This document shows, in pieces, positions 22,989-31,624 of a stretch of 48,207 nt of DNA. Position numbers and translations under genes: made by a program. Positions within the stretch are counted from its first letter, which is position 1; every line of letters begins with the position of its first letter. Origin of the DNA: Ensifer sp. IC4062 (lineage in GTDB: Bacteria; Pseudomonadota; Alphaproteobacteria; Rhizobiales; Rhizobiaceae). Location: positions 1 to 48,207 of the forward strand of contig NZ_JADYVD010000055.1 in the NCBI RefSeq assembly GCF_020193575.1, given 5' to 3'. The notes beneath the pieces were generated by a model. The model made no database searches and was not told the origin of the DNA. It worked only from the letters and a program-made list of their open reading frames with translations.

Positions 22989-23166
22989 ACCGATGGCCGC
23001 GTGCTCGGAAGTGTCTGGGAGGTTCGGGATTTTCATCCGGATTGGGGACCGGCACTTCGTCGGGAAGGCGCTCCGGATCCGGCTCCTCGATCGGCGGTTC
23101 GGGGTTCCAAGGCGGCGGTGGGTTGGGTATGGGCGCGTTCGGCTCTGGCTGGCGCGGGTTCGGCAT
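22978..23166 (-). CDS. Proline-rich small protein, 62 residues
   Basis: A protein with proline at nearly every third position (PNPPPPWNPEPPIEEPDPER) and an alternating acidic pattern, ending in a short basic segment. Low complexity but with a strong AGGAGGG site 7 bp before the ATG. A weaker EcfG-type element (-10 GATT) lies upstream at 23233. No family assigned; probably an extended disordered peptide. Confidence 0.62.
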   Translation of the reverse strand: MPNPRQPEPNAPIPNPPPPWNPEPPIEEPDPERLPDEVPVPNPDENPEPPRHFRARGHRWNN

Positions 23167-23232
23167 TTTCTCCCTCCTGAGTACAATGGTGGCGAGTGCG
23201 TGGTGCGTGCCCCGTTTCCGGGTTTCATTTGA

Positions 23233-23257
23233 AATCCCGGTCGCCCGTGATTGTTCC
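23233..23257 (-). promoter_or_regulatory. Possible EcfG-type promoter, GGAAC-N16-GATT
   Basis: Minus-strand GGAAC at 23253-23257 and GATT at 23233-23236, upstream of the proline-rich gene. The same GATT variant precedes the gene at 33336. Confidence 0.4.
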
Positions 23258-23298
23258 GGACGTCGTGCGTGCCCCGGACCGACACGCCTTCATACGCT

Positions 23299-23323
23299 GG
23301 AACCGATCCGCCGCTGAGCGGTT
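23299..23323 (+). promoter_or_regulatory. EcfG-type promoter, GGAAC-N16-GGTT
   Basis: GGAAC at 23299-23303 and GGTT at 23320-23323, 41 bp before the BON-domain gene; divergent from the promoter at 23233-23257. Confidence 0.65.
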
Positions 23324-23364
23324 GGGATGGCGTCGACACTCGGATGAAATGCAAGGAGGAGCCG

Positions 23365-24051
23365 ATGGCGAGAAAAAGAGAATCTGACCGGTCCCGTGAA
23401 GATTTTAGCCGGTTCCGCGAAAGCGAGCGGGATCGCTATGGCGCACCCTATGACTACGAACGGGAAAGGCGGCGTTCACGCGAACGCTTCGGCGAGGCTC
23501 CGCGAGGCGCAGACTACGAAAGTTCCACGTATTTCCCGGATCCCGAACAGCGCTACGCGGGCCGCTATCGCAGTACGAACGAAGACTATGACCCGTGGAA
23601 CCGCGAGGGGGCATTCCGCGACTACTATGGCTCAGGCTATGGTTATCGTGGGCAACACCCATATCGCAGCTACCAGGGGGAGGAGAGGCGGCAACGCGGC
23701 TTCATTGATCGGGCGAGCGACGAAGTCGCCTCCTGGTTTGGCGACGAGGAGGCAGAGCGGCGACGCGAGATGGATCAGTTTCGCGGCAAGGGGCCCAAGG
23801 GATACACCCGCCCTGACACCCGTATCCAGGAAGACGTGAGCGACCGGCTAAGCGACGATGGCGCTCTTGACGCCTCCAACATCGAGGTCTCCGTCCTGAA
23901 CGGGGAGGTGCAACTCAGCGGTTTCGTCGACTCGAAGTGGGCCAAACGCCGCGCTGAGGATTGCGCCGACGACGTCTCGGGCGTCACGCACGTGCAAAAC
24001 AATATTCGGGTGCAGCCGTCGACAGGGACGTCCACAGGGACAATAACCTAA
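23365..24051 (+). CDS. BON-domain protein with Arg/Tyr-rich N-terminal region
   Basis: A 228-residue protein. Residues 1-150 are rich in Arg, Tyr, Glu, Gly and Ser (repeated RYRS, DYYGSGYGYRG, FRESERDRYG) and probably disordered. Residues about 150-215 form a BON domain (IQEDVSDRLSDDGALDASNIEVSV, then GEVQLSGFVDSKWAKRRAEDCADDVSGVTHVQNNIRV), a fold linked to phospholipid and envelope binding. No clear signal peptide, so location is uncertain. AAGGAGGAG precedes the ATG. Confidence 0.83.
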   Translation: MARKRESDRSREDFSRFRESERDRYGAPYDYERERRRSRERFGEAPRGADYESSTYFPDPEQRYAGRYRSTNEDYDPWNREGAFRDYYGSGYGYRGQHPYRSYQGEERRQRGFIDRASDEVASWFGDEEAERRREMDQFRGKGPKGYTRPDTRIQEDVSDRLSDDGALDASNIEVSVLNGEVQLSGFVDSKWAKRRAEDCADDVSGVTHVQNNIRVQPSTGTSTGTIT

Positions 24052-24117
24052 GCGACCGGCAGGCTGATTGCGCCGAAAAGGCTCTCCGGAGATCCACTTT
24101 ATTGCAGGGCTCGCGGG

Positions 24118-25167
24118 TCAGTTGTCGGAGAGCTTCCGACGCCTCAATCGTTCGGTGCGGATCAAGAAACTAAGCATGCGCGCCTCTTCGGCGCGCAATT
24201 CCCTATTCGTGCGGCCGCGCGCGTCGAGGGTTCTGGCGGTAACGGTGTTATCGCGAGCGAGTGCGATGATGTCCGGGTGGATGTAGCTTGTGCGCGCGAT
24301 CGCGGGGGTGTTGTGCAGAACGGATGCGGCTGCCTCGCTCATTTCTTTCACGGTCGGCCGCTCTCCCCCGCCGACGGCGGCGCGCGCAACGGTAAACGCC
24401 GCAACGCTCCCCGCCCAAGTCCGAAATGTCTTTGCGGAAATCGGCGCTCCCGATATCTCTGCGAGGTAGCGATTGAGACGCCCCGAATCGATTGGCCGCA
24501 CCGTGTTGGTTTCGTCCTTCCAGACAAAAAGCTGGCGGCCCGGCAAGTCCGCAATTTCTTCGAGCAACCGCTGCAATTTGGGATGGCGGAGACTGCGCCT
24601 CACTCGCTTGCCGCCTTTGCTTATGAAGCTCAGTTGGACGCAGCCGTCCGAAATCTTGAGGTGGCGCTTGAGCAAGGTTGTCGCGCCGTAGGTTGCATTG
24701 GCGTCGACGTAGGCCGGACTGCCAACACGCAGGTGCGCTTCGTCGAGGAGCGCCACCAGCGCCGCCAGAACCGTGCGGATATCGTCGGGAGCACCCTGCA
24801 TGTGGCGCCGCATCGTGCGGCGGATCCTCGGCAGCACTTTTCCGAATGTCGGAAGCTGTCCGAACTTGTCGTCGCTTCGCAGCGCCTGCCATTCCTTGTG
24901 ATAGCGATATTGCTTTCGGCCGCGCGCGTCGTAGCCCGTCGCCTGGAGGTGGCCGCTCGCATTCAGGCAGATCCAGACGTTCTCGTAGGCAGGCGGCAGG
25001 CCCAGCGACGATATGCGCGCTTTTACCGCGGGATCGGAAAGCACCGTACCGTCCGGCAGATAATAGGCAAACCCTCGACCTTTGCGCTGGCGCCTGATTC
25101 CCGGCTCGGTATCGCTCACGTAGACGAGCCCGTTTTCCTCGAGCGCGGGTCCACCGTTTCTAGCCAT
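24118..25167 (-). CDS. DNA topoisomerase IB
   Basis: A 349-residue poxvirus/bacterial-type topoisomerase IB, which relaxes supercoils through a 3'-phosphotyrosyl intermediate. Catalytic Tyr295 lies in TSYIHPDII. The conserved RYHKEWQ, SFISKGGKRVRR (basic active-site loop with Lys) and KTFRTWAGS (Arg) blocks are present. The ATG at 25167 overlaps the glgX stop by 8 bp, so it is translated downstream of GlgX from the same EcfG-type promoter. An earlier in-frame ATG would extend into glgX and is less likely. Confidence 0.88.
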   Translation of the reverse strand: MARNGGPALEENGLVYVSDTEPGIRRQRKGRGFAYYLPDGTVLSDPAVKARISSLGLPPAYENVWICLNASGHLQATGYDARGRKQYRYHKEWQALRSDDKFGQLPTFGKVLPRIRRTMRRHMQGAPDDIRTVLAALVALLDEAHLRVGSPAYVDANATYGATTLLKRHLKISDGCVQLSFISKGGKRVRRSLRHPKLQRLLEEIADLPGRQLFVWKDETNTVRPIDSGRLNRYLAEISGAPISAKTFRTWAGSVAAFTVARAAVGGGERPTVKEMSEAAASVLHNTPAIARTSYIHPDIIALARDNTVTARTLDARGRTNRELRAEEARMLSFLIRTERLRRRKLSDN

Positions 25168-27292
25168 TGTCCGCCGGAATGAAGACAGTGACGCTTTGTC
25201 CTGCGACAAGCTCATGGTCTTGCGCCGCGGAAACAAGACCGGAGCCGTCACTCGCCGCGTCGAAACTGGTCGCATCGAAAGTGGACGTATCGAGCACGCG
25301 TTGCCACCGCTCCGTTCCATTCACGCGCGGAAGCGAGATCTCGCAATCGGCGCCCGCATTTAGAACCAGGAACATGCCGTTGGCTGGTGTCGTCTCCCCG
25401 ATACTGTTGCGGCTGATGTACACGCCGACGATACGCAAGGCTTCATCATGCCACGATTCCTCGTCCATCGGATGGCCGTCCGCGCTGAACCAGGCGATTT
25501 CGAAGTAGCCACCCTCGCCCGGTTCACCGTTGAGAAATCGCTCCTGGCGGAGCGATGGATTTTCCTTGCGGAACTCCACCATCCTTCGGCAGAAGGCCAG
25601 GAAGGCTTCGTCGACGGAAGCCCAGTCGAGCCAGCCGATTTCGTTGTCCTGGCAATAGGCGTTGTTGTTACCGGCTTGGCTGTTTCCGAATTCGTCGCCG
25701 CCAAGGATCATCGGCACTCCCTGGCTGACCATCAGGGTGGCGAACATGGCGCGGCGCCGGCGCGCACGAGCGCCTCTGATCGCTTCGTCATCGGTGGCAC
25801 CTTCGACACCCATGTTGTCCGAATGGTTGTCGGGATGTCCGTCGCGATTGTCTTCGCCGTTCGCCTCATTATGCCTCTCGTTGTAGGAAACCGTGTCCAG
25901 CAGCGTGAAGCCGTCATGCGCGCCGACAAGGTTGATCGACGTAGTGGCGCCGCGGTCGGAATGATTGAATTGCACCGGCGATCCCGCGATACGCTCGGCG
26001 AGCACCGGCACCACGCCGCCATCGCCCTTCCAGAACCGTCGGACATCGTCCCGGAACCGATCGTTCCATTCGCGGAACGGATGCGGGAAGCCGCCGAGCT
26101 GGTAACCGCCGTCGCCGGTATCCCAGGGCTCCGCGATGAGCTTGACGCCGGCGAGGATCGGGTCCTGCCTGATCGCGTCGAAGAAGCCGCCTTCCCGATC
26201 GAATTCCATGTCCTCGCGGCCGAGCGCGCTCGCGAGATCGAAGCGGAACCCGTCGATATGCATCACCTGCACCCAATAGCGAAGGCTGTCGAGCACCATG
26301 CGCATAACGATCGGATGGGCGACGTTGAGCGTGTTGCCGGTGCCTGTCATGTCGAATGTGTGACGGGGCGATTCGGGCGACTGACGATAATAGCTGAGGT
26401 TGTCGAGACCGCGAAAACTCAAGGTCGGACCGTGCTCGGAGCCCTCGGCTGTATGGTTGTAGACGACATCCATGAGGACTTCGATGCCGGCGGCGTGAAA
26501 CCGCTTCACCATCGTCTTGAACTCGGTGATCCGGCCGCTCTTCATATAGCGCGCCTGCGGAGCGAAGAAGCCGAGCGTCTGATATCCCCAATAGTTGCTG
26601 AGGCCACGCTCAAGCAGATGCCGGTCGTCGAGGAAATACTGCACCGGCAGGAGTTCGATCGCCGTTACGCCGAGTTTCGTCAAATGGTCGATGATCGGGT
26701 CACTTGCCATGCCGAGGAATGTGCCGCGCAAGTCCTCCGGCACCGCCGGGTGCGTCATGGTCATGCCGCGAACATGGGTCTCATAGATGATCGTGTCGGT
26801 CCAGGGGCGGCGGATCGCCTCCTCGCCGTCCCAGTCGAAATCCGGGTCCTGGATGACGCCCTTGACCATGAAAGGCGCGCTGTCGCGCTCATCGAACGAA
26901 AGGTCGTTGGCCGTGCCGTCGATCGTGTATCCGAACAGTGCGTCGTCCCAGACAAATGTGCCGGCGACCTGCTTGGCATAGGGGTCAAGCAGCAGTTTGT
27001 TCGGATTGAACCGGTGGCCGTTGTGCGGATCGTAGGGACCGTGGGCGCGATAGCCGTAGAGCGTCCCGGGCCCAATGCCTGCGATATACCCCGTCCAGAT
27101 GTCACCCTCGCGCTTCGGTAGCGGCAGGCGTGCCGTTTCCCGGCTGCCATCCTCCGAGAACAGGCAAAGTTCGACCATCTCGGCATGGGCCGAAAAAACC
27201 GCGAAATGCGTGCCGTCGCCGGTAAATTCGGCGCCGAGTTCGGGTTTCAAAAAATCAAGTTCGGAGAAAGAAACGTTCATTGCCGTTGCCAT
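25160..27292 (-). CDS. glgX: Glycogen debranching enzyme GlgX
   Basis: A 710-residue GH13 isoamylase-type enzyme that hydrolyses alpha-1,6 branches of glycogen left by phosphorylase. An N-terminal CBM48-like domain (about 10-110) precedes the catalytic barrel, with VVYNHTAEG (region I), DGFRFDLASALG (nucleophile Asp), AEPWDTG (acid/base Glu) and NLVGAHDGFTLLD (third carboxylate). Length fits GlgX. The ATG at 27292 has a GGAAGGG site; an ATG four codons later is possible. A perfect EcfG-type promoter lies 33 bp upstream. It is divergent from treZ. Confidence 0.93.
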   Translation of the reverse strand: MATAMNVSFSELDFLKPELGAEFTGDGTHFAVFSAHAEMVELCLFSEDGSRETARLPLPKREGDIWTGYIAGIGPGTLYGYRAHGPYDPHNGHRFNPNKLLLDPYAKQVAGTFVWDDALFGYTIDGTANDLSFDERDSAPFMVKGVIQDPDFDWDGEEAIRRPWTDTIIYETHVRGMTMTHPAVPEDLRGTFLGMASDPIIDHLTKLGVTAIELLPVQYFLDDRHLLERGLSNYWGYQTLGFFAPQARYMKSGRITEFKTMVKRFHAAGIEVLMDVVYNHTAEGSEHGPTLSFRGLDNLSYYRQSPESPRHTFDMTGTGNTLNVAHPIVMRMVLDSLRYWVQVMHIDGFRFDLASALGREDMEFDREGGFFDAIRQDPILAGVKLIAEPWDTGDGGYQLGGFPHPFREWNDRFRDDVRRFWKGDGGVVPVLAERIAGSPVQFNHSDRGATTSINLVGAHDGFTLLDTVSYNERHNEANGEDNRDGHPDNHSDNMGVEGATDDEAIRGARARRRRAMFATLMVSQGVPMILGGDEFGNSQAGNNNAYCQDNEIGWLDWASVDEAFLAFCRRMVEFRKENPSLRQERFLNGEPGEGGYFEIAWFSADGHPMDEESWHDEALRIVGVYISRNSIGETTPANGMFLVLNAGADCEISLPRVNGTERWQRVLDTSTFDATSFDAASDGSGLVSAAQDHELVAGQSVTVFIPADNG

Positions 27293-27324
27293 GCCCTTCC
27301 GCGCCCCCTCGAAAGCGATGGTGC

Positions 27325-27349
27325 AACGCGGAAGAAAAGAAATTGTTCC
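27325..27349 (-). promoter_or_regulatory. EcfG-type promoter, GGAAC-N16-CGTT
   Basis: Minus-strand GGAAC at 27345-27349 and CGTT at 27325-27328, 33 bp before the glgX start. Confidence 0.78.
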
Positions 27350-27379
27350 TACCGGGCCACCTTCCGTCGCGAGGTTAGT

Positions 27380-27405
27380 GGAACTTTCGCCGAAGCCGGC
27401 CAGTT
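27380..27405 (+). promoter_or_regulatory. EcfG-type promoter, GGAAC-N17-AGTT
   Basis: GGAAC at 27380-27384 and AGTT at 27402-27405, 30 bp before the treZ start and back-to-back with the glgX promoter. Confidence 0.58.
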
Positions 27406-27434
27406 TCCCTTCATTCATCCGAGGACCAAAGCCG

Positions 27435-29243
27435 ATGCAGCAACAGCAAACGCCAGGACTTTTCAGAAGAACCTGGGGCGCCAGCTTGATTTCGGCGGAT
27501 GCCGCATACTTCAGGTTGTGGGCACCCGACGAGCGAGCCGTCCGCCTCATCCTCAATGGGACCCCGCATGGGATGCAGGCGGTCGATGATGGATGGTTCG
27601 AGCATTCTCTGACAGCGCGTGCCGGGGACCTATATTGTTTTCAGCTGTCCGAGGGGTCGCTGGTTGCCGATCCGGCGTCGTCGGCGCAAAAGGATGGACC
27701 CTCTGGTCCTTCCATCCTCGTCGATCAGTCGGCATATCGCTGGAAGAACGCCTCGTGGCGCGGCCGACCTTGGGAAGACGCAATCATCTGCGAGCTGCAC
27801 ATCGGCACCTTCACGCCGGAGGGCACCTTTCGCGCGGCAAGCGAGCGTCTTGAGCATCTTGCTGACGCCGGCATCACCGCGATCGAGATCATGCCCGTCG
27901 CCCAAGCTCCGGGCACGCGCGGCTGGGGCTACGACGGCGTGCTGCACTTTGCGCCCCACAATGCCTATGGGACACCGGACGACCTAAAGGCGCTCGTCGA
28001 TCGGGCCCATTCGCTCGGGCTCATGGTTCTGCTCGATGTCGTCTACAATCACTTCGGACCGGAAGAAAATGCCTTGCCGCGCTATGCGGCCGGTTTCTTC
28101 AACAAAGACCGCGCGACTCCGTGGGGAGCCTCGATTGCTTTCGAGCAGGACGCCGTGCGGCGCTTTTTCATCGAGAATGCGCTCTATTGGCTGGGCGATT
28201 TCCGCTTTGACGGGCTGCGCATAGACGCGACCGAGCAGATCAGAGATAGCCGCAAGCCACACATCCTCATCGAGATGGCGCGCGAGATACGCGAGACATT
28301 TCCGGAGCGCCATATCCATCTCGTCGTCGAAGACGCACACCGCCGCAGAAGTCTCGTGGGGCGAGGGCCAGAAGGAACTGCAGAACTCTACACCGCCGCG
28401 TGGAACGACGATCTTCATAACGCGCTGCATGTCCTGGCCACAGGGGAGACGAAAGGTCATTACCAGCCCTTTGCCGCGGAGCCTTGGCGGAAAATTCGCG
28501 ACGCTATGGCCGAGGGCTTCGCTCTACCCGCCAAGGGCTCGGAGATTTCGTCCCACTGGACGGGCGACCGGCTGCCGCCGCAGGCCCGCGTCAACTTTCT
28601 GCAGAACCATGACCAGATCGGAAACCGTGCCTTCGGCGAGCGTCTCGTCTCGCTCGTCGCGCCGGACATGATGCGGGTGCTCGCCGCCACGCTTATGCTC
28701 GTTCCGCAAGTTCCGCTGCTTTTCATGGGCGAAGAATACGGGGAGACCCAGCCGTTTTGCTTCTTCGCGGATTACGAAGGCGAGATCGCCGAGGCCGTTC
28801 GCTCGGGACGCCAAGGAGAGGCCGAGAATTTCGGCGGCATGCCGCGCGGCAAGACCGCGGCGGAATTGCCCGATCCACTCGACCCGGGGACGTTCGCCGC
28901 ATCGAAATTGCGGTGGGATCGAGCAGAAAGTCCTGCGGGCAGGCGGCATCTCGCCTTCATCCGCGACCTTGCCGATATCCGCCAGCGGCATATCGCGCCG
29001 CTGCTCAAGCAATCCGCCGTGCCCAGCCACCGCATACTTCCAACCGGCGACGGGGTCGTTGCGGTCGACTGGATGTTCGGGAGTGCCGTTTTGGCGCTGC
29101 GGATCAATCTTACCGACGAAGCGAAGCCCGTTCCCCCTGTCATCGGCGAGCCGATCTTCACGACCATGGCACCCGGTGATTGCTTTCTAACCGCGGGCGA
29201 ACTGCCGGGACCGGGCATCGTCGCCGCCGTCGCACCGGGGTAG
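27435..29243 (+). CDS. treZ: Malto-oligosyltrehalose trehalohydrolase TreZ
   Basis: A 602-residue GH13 enzyme that releases trehalose from maltooligosyl-trehalose, the second step of the TreY-TreZ route from glycogen. An N-terminal CBM48-like domain (about 10-95) is followed by the barrel: WGYDGVLHFAPHNAYGTPDD, LLDVVYNHFGP, FRFDGLRIDATEQI (nucleophile Asp), HLVVEDAHRR (Glu) and FLQNHDQIGNR (Asp). The start is set by family alignment; the ribosome site is modest (GAGG). treY is not in the window, so the partner must be elsewhere. A UdgX-like gene starts 16 bp downstream. Confidence 0.92.
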   Translation: MQQQQTPGLFRRTWGASLISADAAYFRLWAPDERAVRLILNGTPHGMQAVDDGWFEHSLTARAGDLYCFQLSEGSLVADPASSAQKDGPSGPSILVDQSAYRWKNASWRGRPWEDAIICELHIGTFTPEGTFRAASERLEHLADAGITAIEIMPVAQAPGTRGWGYDGVLHFAPHNAYGTPDDLKALVDRAHSLGLMVLLDVVYNHFGPEENALPRYAAGFFNKDRATPWGASIAFEQDAVRRFFIENALYWLGDFRFDGLRIDATEQIRDSRKPHILIEMAREIRETFPERHIHLVVEDAHRRRSLVGRGPEGTAELYTAAWNDDLHNALHVLATGETKGHYQPFAAEPWRKIRDAMAEGFALPAKGSEISSHWTGDRLPPQARVNFLQNHDQIGNRAFGERLVSLVAPDMMRVLAATLMLVPQVPLLFMGEEYGETQPFCFFADYEGEIAEAVRSGRQGEAENFGGMPRGKTAAELPDPLDPGTFAASKLRWDRAESPAGRRHLAFIRDLADIRQRHIAPLLKQSAVPSHRILPTGDGVVAVDWMFGSAVLALRINLTDEAKPVPPVIGEPIFTTMAPGDCFLTAGELPGPGIVAAVAPG

Positions 29244-29259
29244 CATCAACCGACGGAAC

Positions 29260-30012
29260 ATGATTTCGACCTTGCGGTTAGAACATCGACGCAGCCCCGG
29301 GGCCGTGCGCATGGAAGCGAGGACCAAGGCTCGGCAACAGATGTCGCGAACAGCAGCAAAAACGGGTCCGGCCCTTTCTGGCGAGCATGCGGATGCGCGC
29401 TCCATCGCGGCCTTGCGAAGGCAAGCGGAAAGCTGCGAACGCTGCGACCTCTACAAGAACGCGACACAGCTCGTCTTCGGCGAGGGCCCCGTCGACGCCC
29501 GCATCGTTCTGGTCGGCGAACAGCCGGGTGACCGAGAGGATCTGGCGGGGCATCCGTTCGTCGGTCCGGCCGGCCGTGTCCTCGACGAATGCCTGCATGA
29601 AGCGGGAGTCGATCGCTCAAGCTGCTATCTCACCAACGCGGTCAAGCACTTCAAGTTCGAGCAGCGCGGCAAGCGGCGCTTGCATTCACGCCCCAATGCG
29701 GGCGAGATCCAGCGTTGCGCCTGGTGGCTGGGTGCCGAACTGGAACAGCTTCGACCGGACCTCGTCGTTGCGCTCGGAGCCACGGCGGTGATCACGCTGC
29801 TCGGTCGGAGCGCCGGGGTCACGAAGAATCGTGGCGATCTGATCGACACTCCGGCCGGCTATCCGGTCCTGGTCACAATCCATCCGTCCTATCTTCTCAG
29901 AATTCGGGACGGAGGCGACGCGGCGAGCGAACGCGCACGTTTCGTCAAGGACCTGGCAAAGGTCGCCGCCTTCGAAGCTGATCATGGCGGTCGGGCGCGG
30001 AATCATCTATGA
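29260..30012 (+). CDS. UdgX-like uracil-DNA glycosylase superfamily protein
   Basis: A 250-residue member of the family 4-type uracil-DNA glycosylase superfamily. Visible: Cys59-x-x-Cys62 for an iron-sulphur cluster, GEQPGD (86-91), HPFVGPAGRVLD, TNAVKHFKFE and HPS (208-210). The insertion KRRLH (138-142) between TNAVKHFKFE and the next Cys is the mark of UdgX, whose histidine becomes covalently joined to the abasic sugar after uracil removal. His142 would be that residue. Start uncertain: ATGs at 29260, 29311 and 29341 are in frame. It probably shares the treZ transcript. Confidence 0.82.
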   Translation: MISTLRLEHRRSPGAVRMEARTKARQQMSRTAAKTGPALSGEHADARSIAALRRQAESCERCDLYKNATQLVFGEGPVDARIVLVGEQPGDREDLAGHPFVGPAGRVLDECLHEAGVDRSSCYLTNAVKHFKFEQRGKRRLHSRPNAGEIQRCAWWLGAELEQLRPDLVVALGATAVITLLGRSAGVTKNRGDLIDTPAGYPVLVTIHPSYLLRIRDGGDAASERARFVKDLAKVAAFEADHGGRARNHL

Positions 30013-30741
30013 AGCTCGGTCCAGCTCCGGATAGTGCCGGAAAATGCCGGCCTCGTTGAAGGAGAGCCTCCGCTCTGAGGCGAGGTAGTTGCGAATATTC
30101 GGCCGCTTGGCGACTGCATCGTGCAGGGCGATCAAACCGGGAATGTTTTCTTCGTAGCCGTCCATCGCCTTCGGAAAGGCGTAACGCAGCCCTTCGACGA
30201 GCTGGAAAAGCGAAAGATCGACATAGCTCAACCGGTCGCCGACGATATGTCCCTTTCCCTTCGGATTCTGGCGCAAGACCCGCTCGAAATAGCCGAGGAA
30301 CTTCGGCAGGCGCTCCGACAGGAAATCGGACGAGCGCCTCAACGCTTCCGGCTTCTGGTCCTCATAGTAGAGCGACACGCCGATTGGATGGTGTGTGTCG
30401 TGGATCTCGGCGACGAAATCGGTGATCGTCAGTTGCAGCCCGTTGGCGACGAAACGGAGGTCTTCCTCCGCTGGCGCCAGGCCGAGCTTGGGACCGAGAT
30501 AGAACAGAATATTGGCGACGTGGGAAATGAGCAGGTCCCCGTCTTTCAGAAACGGCGGCGCAAAGGGGATCGTCGCTCCCTCGCCGTCTCTCAGCAGCTT
30601 CAACATCGCCGTCGTGCCCCGCTCTTGGCCGTCGGGCTCGCGGGCGACATCCACATAATCGGCTCCGGCCTCCTCGAGCGCGAGGCGGACGAATTCGCCG
30701 CGCCCCGGGATCCCGTCCCAGTAGTAAAGTTTGTAAGGCAT
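30007..30741 (-). CDS. Glutathione S-transferase
   Basis: A 244-residue protein with a thioredoxin-like N-terminal domain (YKLYYWDGIPGRGEFVRLALEEAG, the GST start with catalytic Tyr) and an all-helical C-terminal domain containing HIVGDRLSYVDLSLFQLVEGL, the conserved N-capping box. Substrate not known. The ATG at 30741 overlaps no family residue upstream. It starts 12 bp after the stop of the DUF3175 gene, so both share the EcfG-type promoter at 31075. Its 3' end overlaps the convergent UdgX-like gene by 6 bp. Confidence 0.88.
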   Translation of the reverse strand: MPYKLYYWDGIPGRGEFVRLALEEAGADYVDVAREPDGQERGTTAMLKLLRDGEGATIPFAPPFLKDGDLLISHVANILFYLGPKLGLAPAEEDLRFVANGLQLTITDFVAEIHDTHHPIGVSLYYEDQKPEALRRSSDFLSERLPKFLGYFERVLRQNPKGKGHIVGDRLSYVDLSLFQLVEGLRYAFPKAMDGYEENIPGLIALHDAVAKRPNIRNYLASERRLSFNEAGIFRHYPELDRAS

Positions 30742-30752
30742 TGAACGATCTC

Positions 30753-31046
30753 TCACTTGGGCTGGCGCCCGAAATCTTTCCGTAATTCGACCTTCGCCTC
30801 TTCGAGCACGTGCTTCTGCTTTTTGCTCAGACCCGCACCCGCCCTGTTAATATAGAACGTCAGCATCGACATGGCAGAGCGAAACGGACTCGACTTGCGC
30901 CGATCGCTCACCTCGGCCGACCGTTTCAGCGAATGCGCGATCTTCCTCGAGTCCTCCGACTTGAAGATGCCTTCCTCGAGATCCAGCGCGTCACTGTTTT
31001 CGGTCACGTCCTGAGACCATTTCTTCTTCTTCCCCTTTTTGCTCAT
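30753..31046 (-). CDS. DUF3175 protein
   Basis: A 97-residue basic protein starting MSKKGKKKKWSQDVTENSDA, with the conserved FKSEDSRKIAHSLKRSAE and SPFRSAMSMLTFYINRAGAGLS segments of DUF3175. An AAGGAGAAA site precedes the ATG, and the EcfG-type promoter is 29 bp upstream. Cytoplasmic; function unknown, but often in stress regulons of rhizobia as far as I recall. Confidence 0.85.
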   Translation of the reverse strand: MSKKGKKKKWSQDVTENSDALDLEEGIFKSEDSRKIAHSLKRSAEVSDRRKSSPFRSAMSMLTFYINRAGAGLSKKQKHVLEEAKVELRKDFGRQPK

Positions 31047-31074
31047 AGCCGTTTCTCCTTGGTGACCTATCTCC

Positions 31075-31099
31075 AACGGAAACGGACGGAAATCGTTCC
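31075..31099 (-). promoter_or_regulatory. EcfG-type promoter, GGAAC-N16-CGTT
   Basis: Minus-strand GGAAC at 31095-31099 and CGTT at 31075-31078, 29 bp before the DUF3175 start. Confidence 0.78.
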
Positions 31100-31111
31100 G
31101 GGAGAGAGCCT

Positions 31112-31618
31112 ATGCACGTCGATGACCTGATGTTTGCCGAAAGCGAAGGCATACCGAACAATCCGCACCTGCCCGTCCTCATCTATCACGCCGCAGTCGA
31201 CGTCAGCGGGGACGGCGCGACGCGCATTGAAGACAGATTCCACGCCAATGGCTGGAGAGGCGTGTGGCGGGACGGCGTTTTCGACTTTCAGCACTATCAT
31301 ACGCGCGCCCACGAGGTTCTGGCCGTTGCGAGAGGCAAGGCACGCCTCCTGATCGGCGGACCGGCAGGCAAGGAACTGGAGGTTATGGCAGGCGATGTGC
31401 TCGTGCTTCCCGCCGGCACTGGCCACTGCCGGATCGCCGCAAGCGCCGACTTCCTGGTTATCGGCGGCTATCCTCCCGGACAACACGCCGACATTCAGCG
31501 CGGGCCGGCTACCAATGCGGACCGGCAGGCGATAGCTTCGGTGCCGCTGCCCCAGCTCGATCCCGTCTTCGGCACCGAGGGTCCGGCAGTGACACTCTGG
31601 CAGCGCGCGACGAGTTGA
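31112..31618 (+). CDS. Cupin-domain protein
   Basis: A 168-residue single-domain cupin of the YjlB type. The metal-binding pattern FDFQHYHTRAHEVLAVARGKARL holds two His and one Glu, with the second half DVLVLPAGTGHC providing the last His. Cupins of this type are small-molecule binding or enzymatic proteins of unknown substrate. A GGGAGAG site precedes the ATG. It is divergent from the DUF3175 gene and sits close behind that gene's promoter. Confidence 0.82.
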   Translation: MHVDDLMFAESEGIPNNPHLPVLIYHAAVDVSGDGATRIEDRFHANGWRGVWRDGVFDFQHYHTRAHEVLAVARGKARLLIGGPAGKELEVMAGDVLVLPAGTGHCRIAASADFLVIGGYPPGQHADIQRGPATNADRQAIASVPLPQLDPVFGTEGPAVTLWQRATS

Positions 31619-31624
31619 ACCGGA

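Noticed and set aside
25448..27121. 557-codon open frame on the plus strand opposite glgX
   Set aside because: GC3-driven shadow of glgX; no ribosome site and no domain resemblance.
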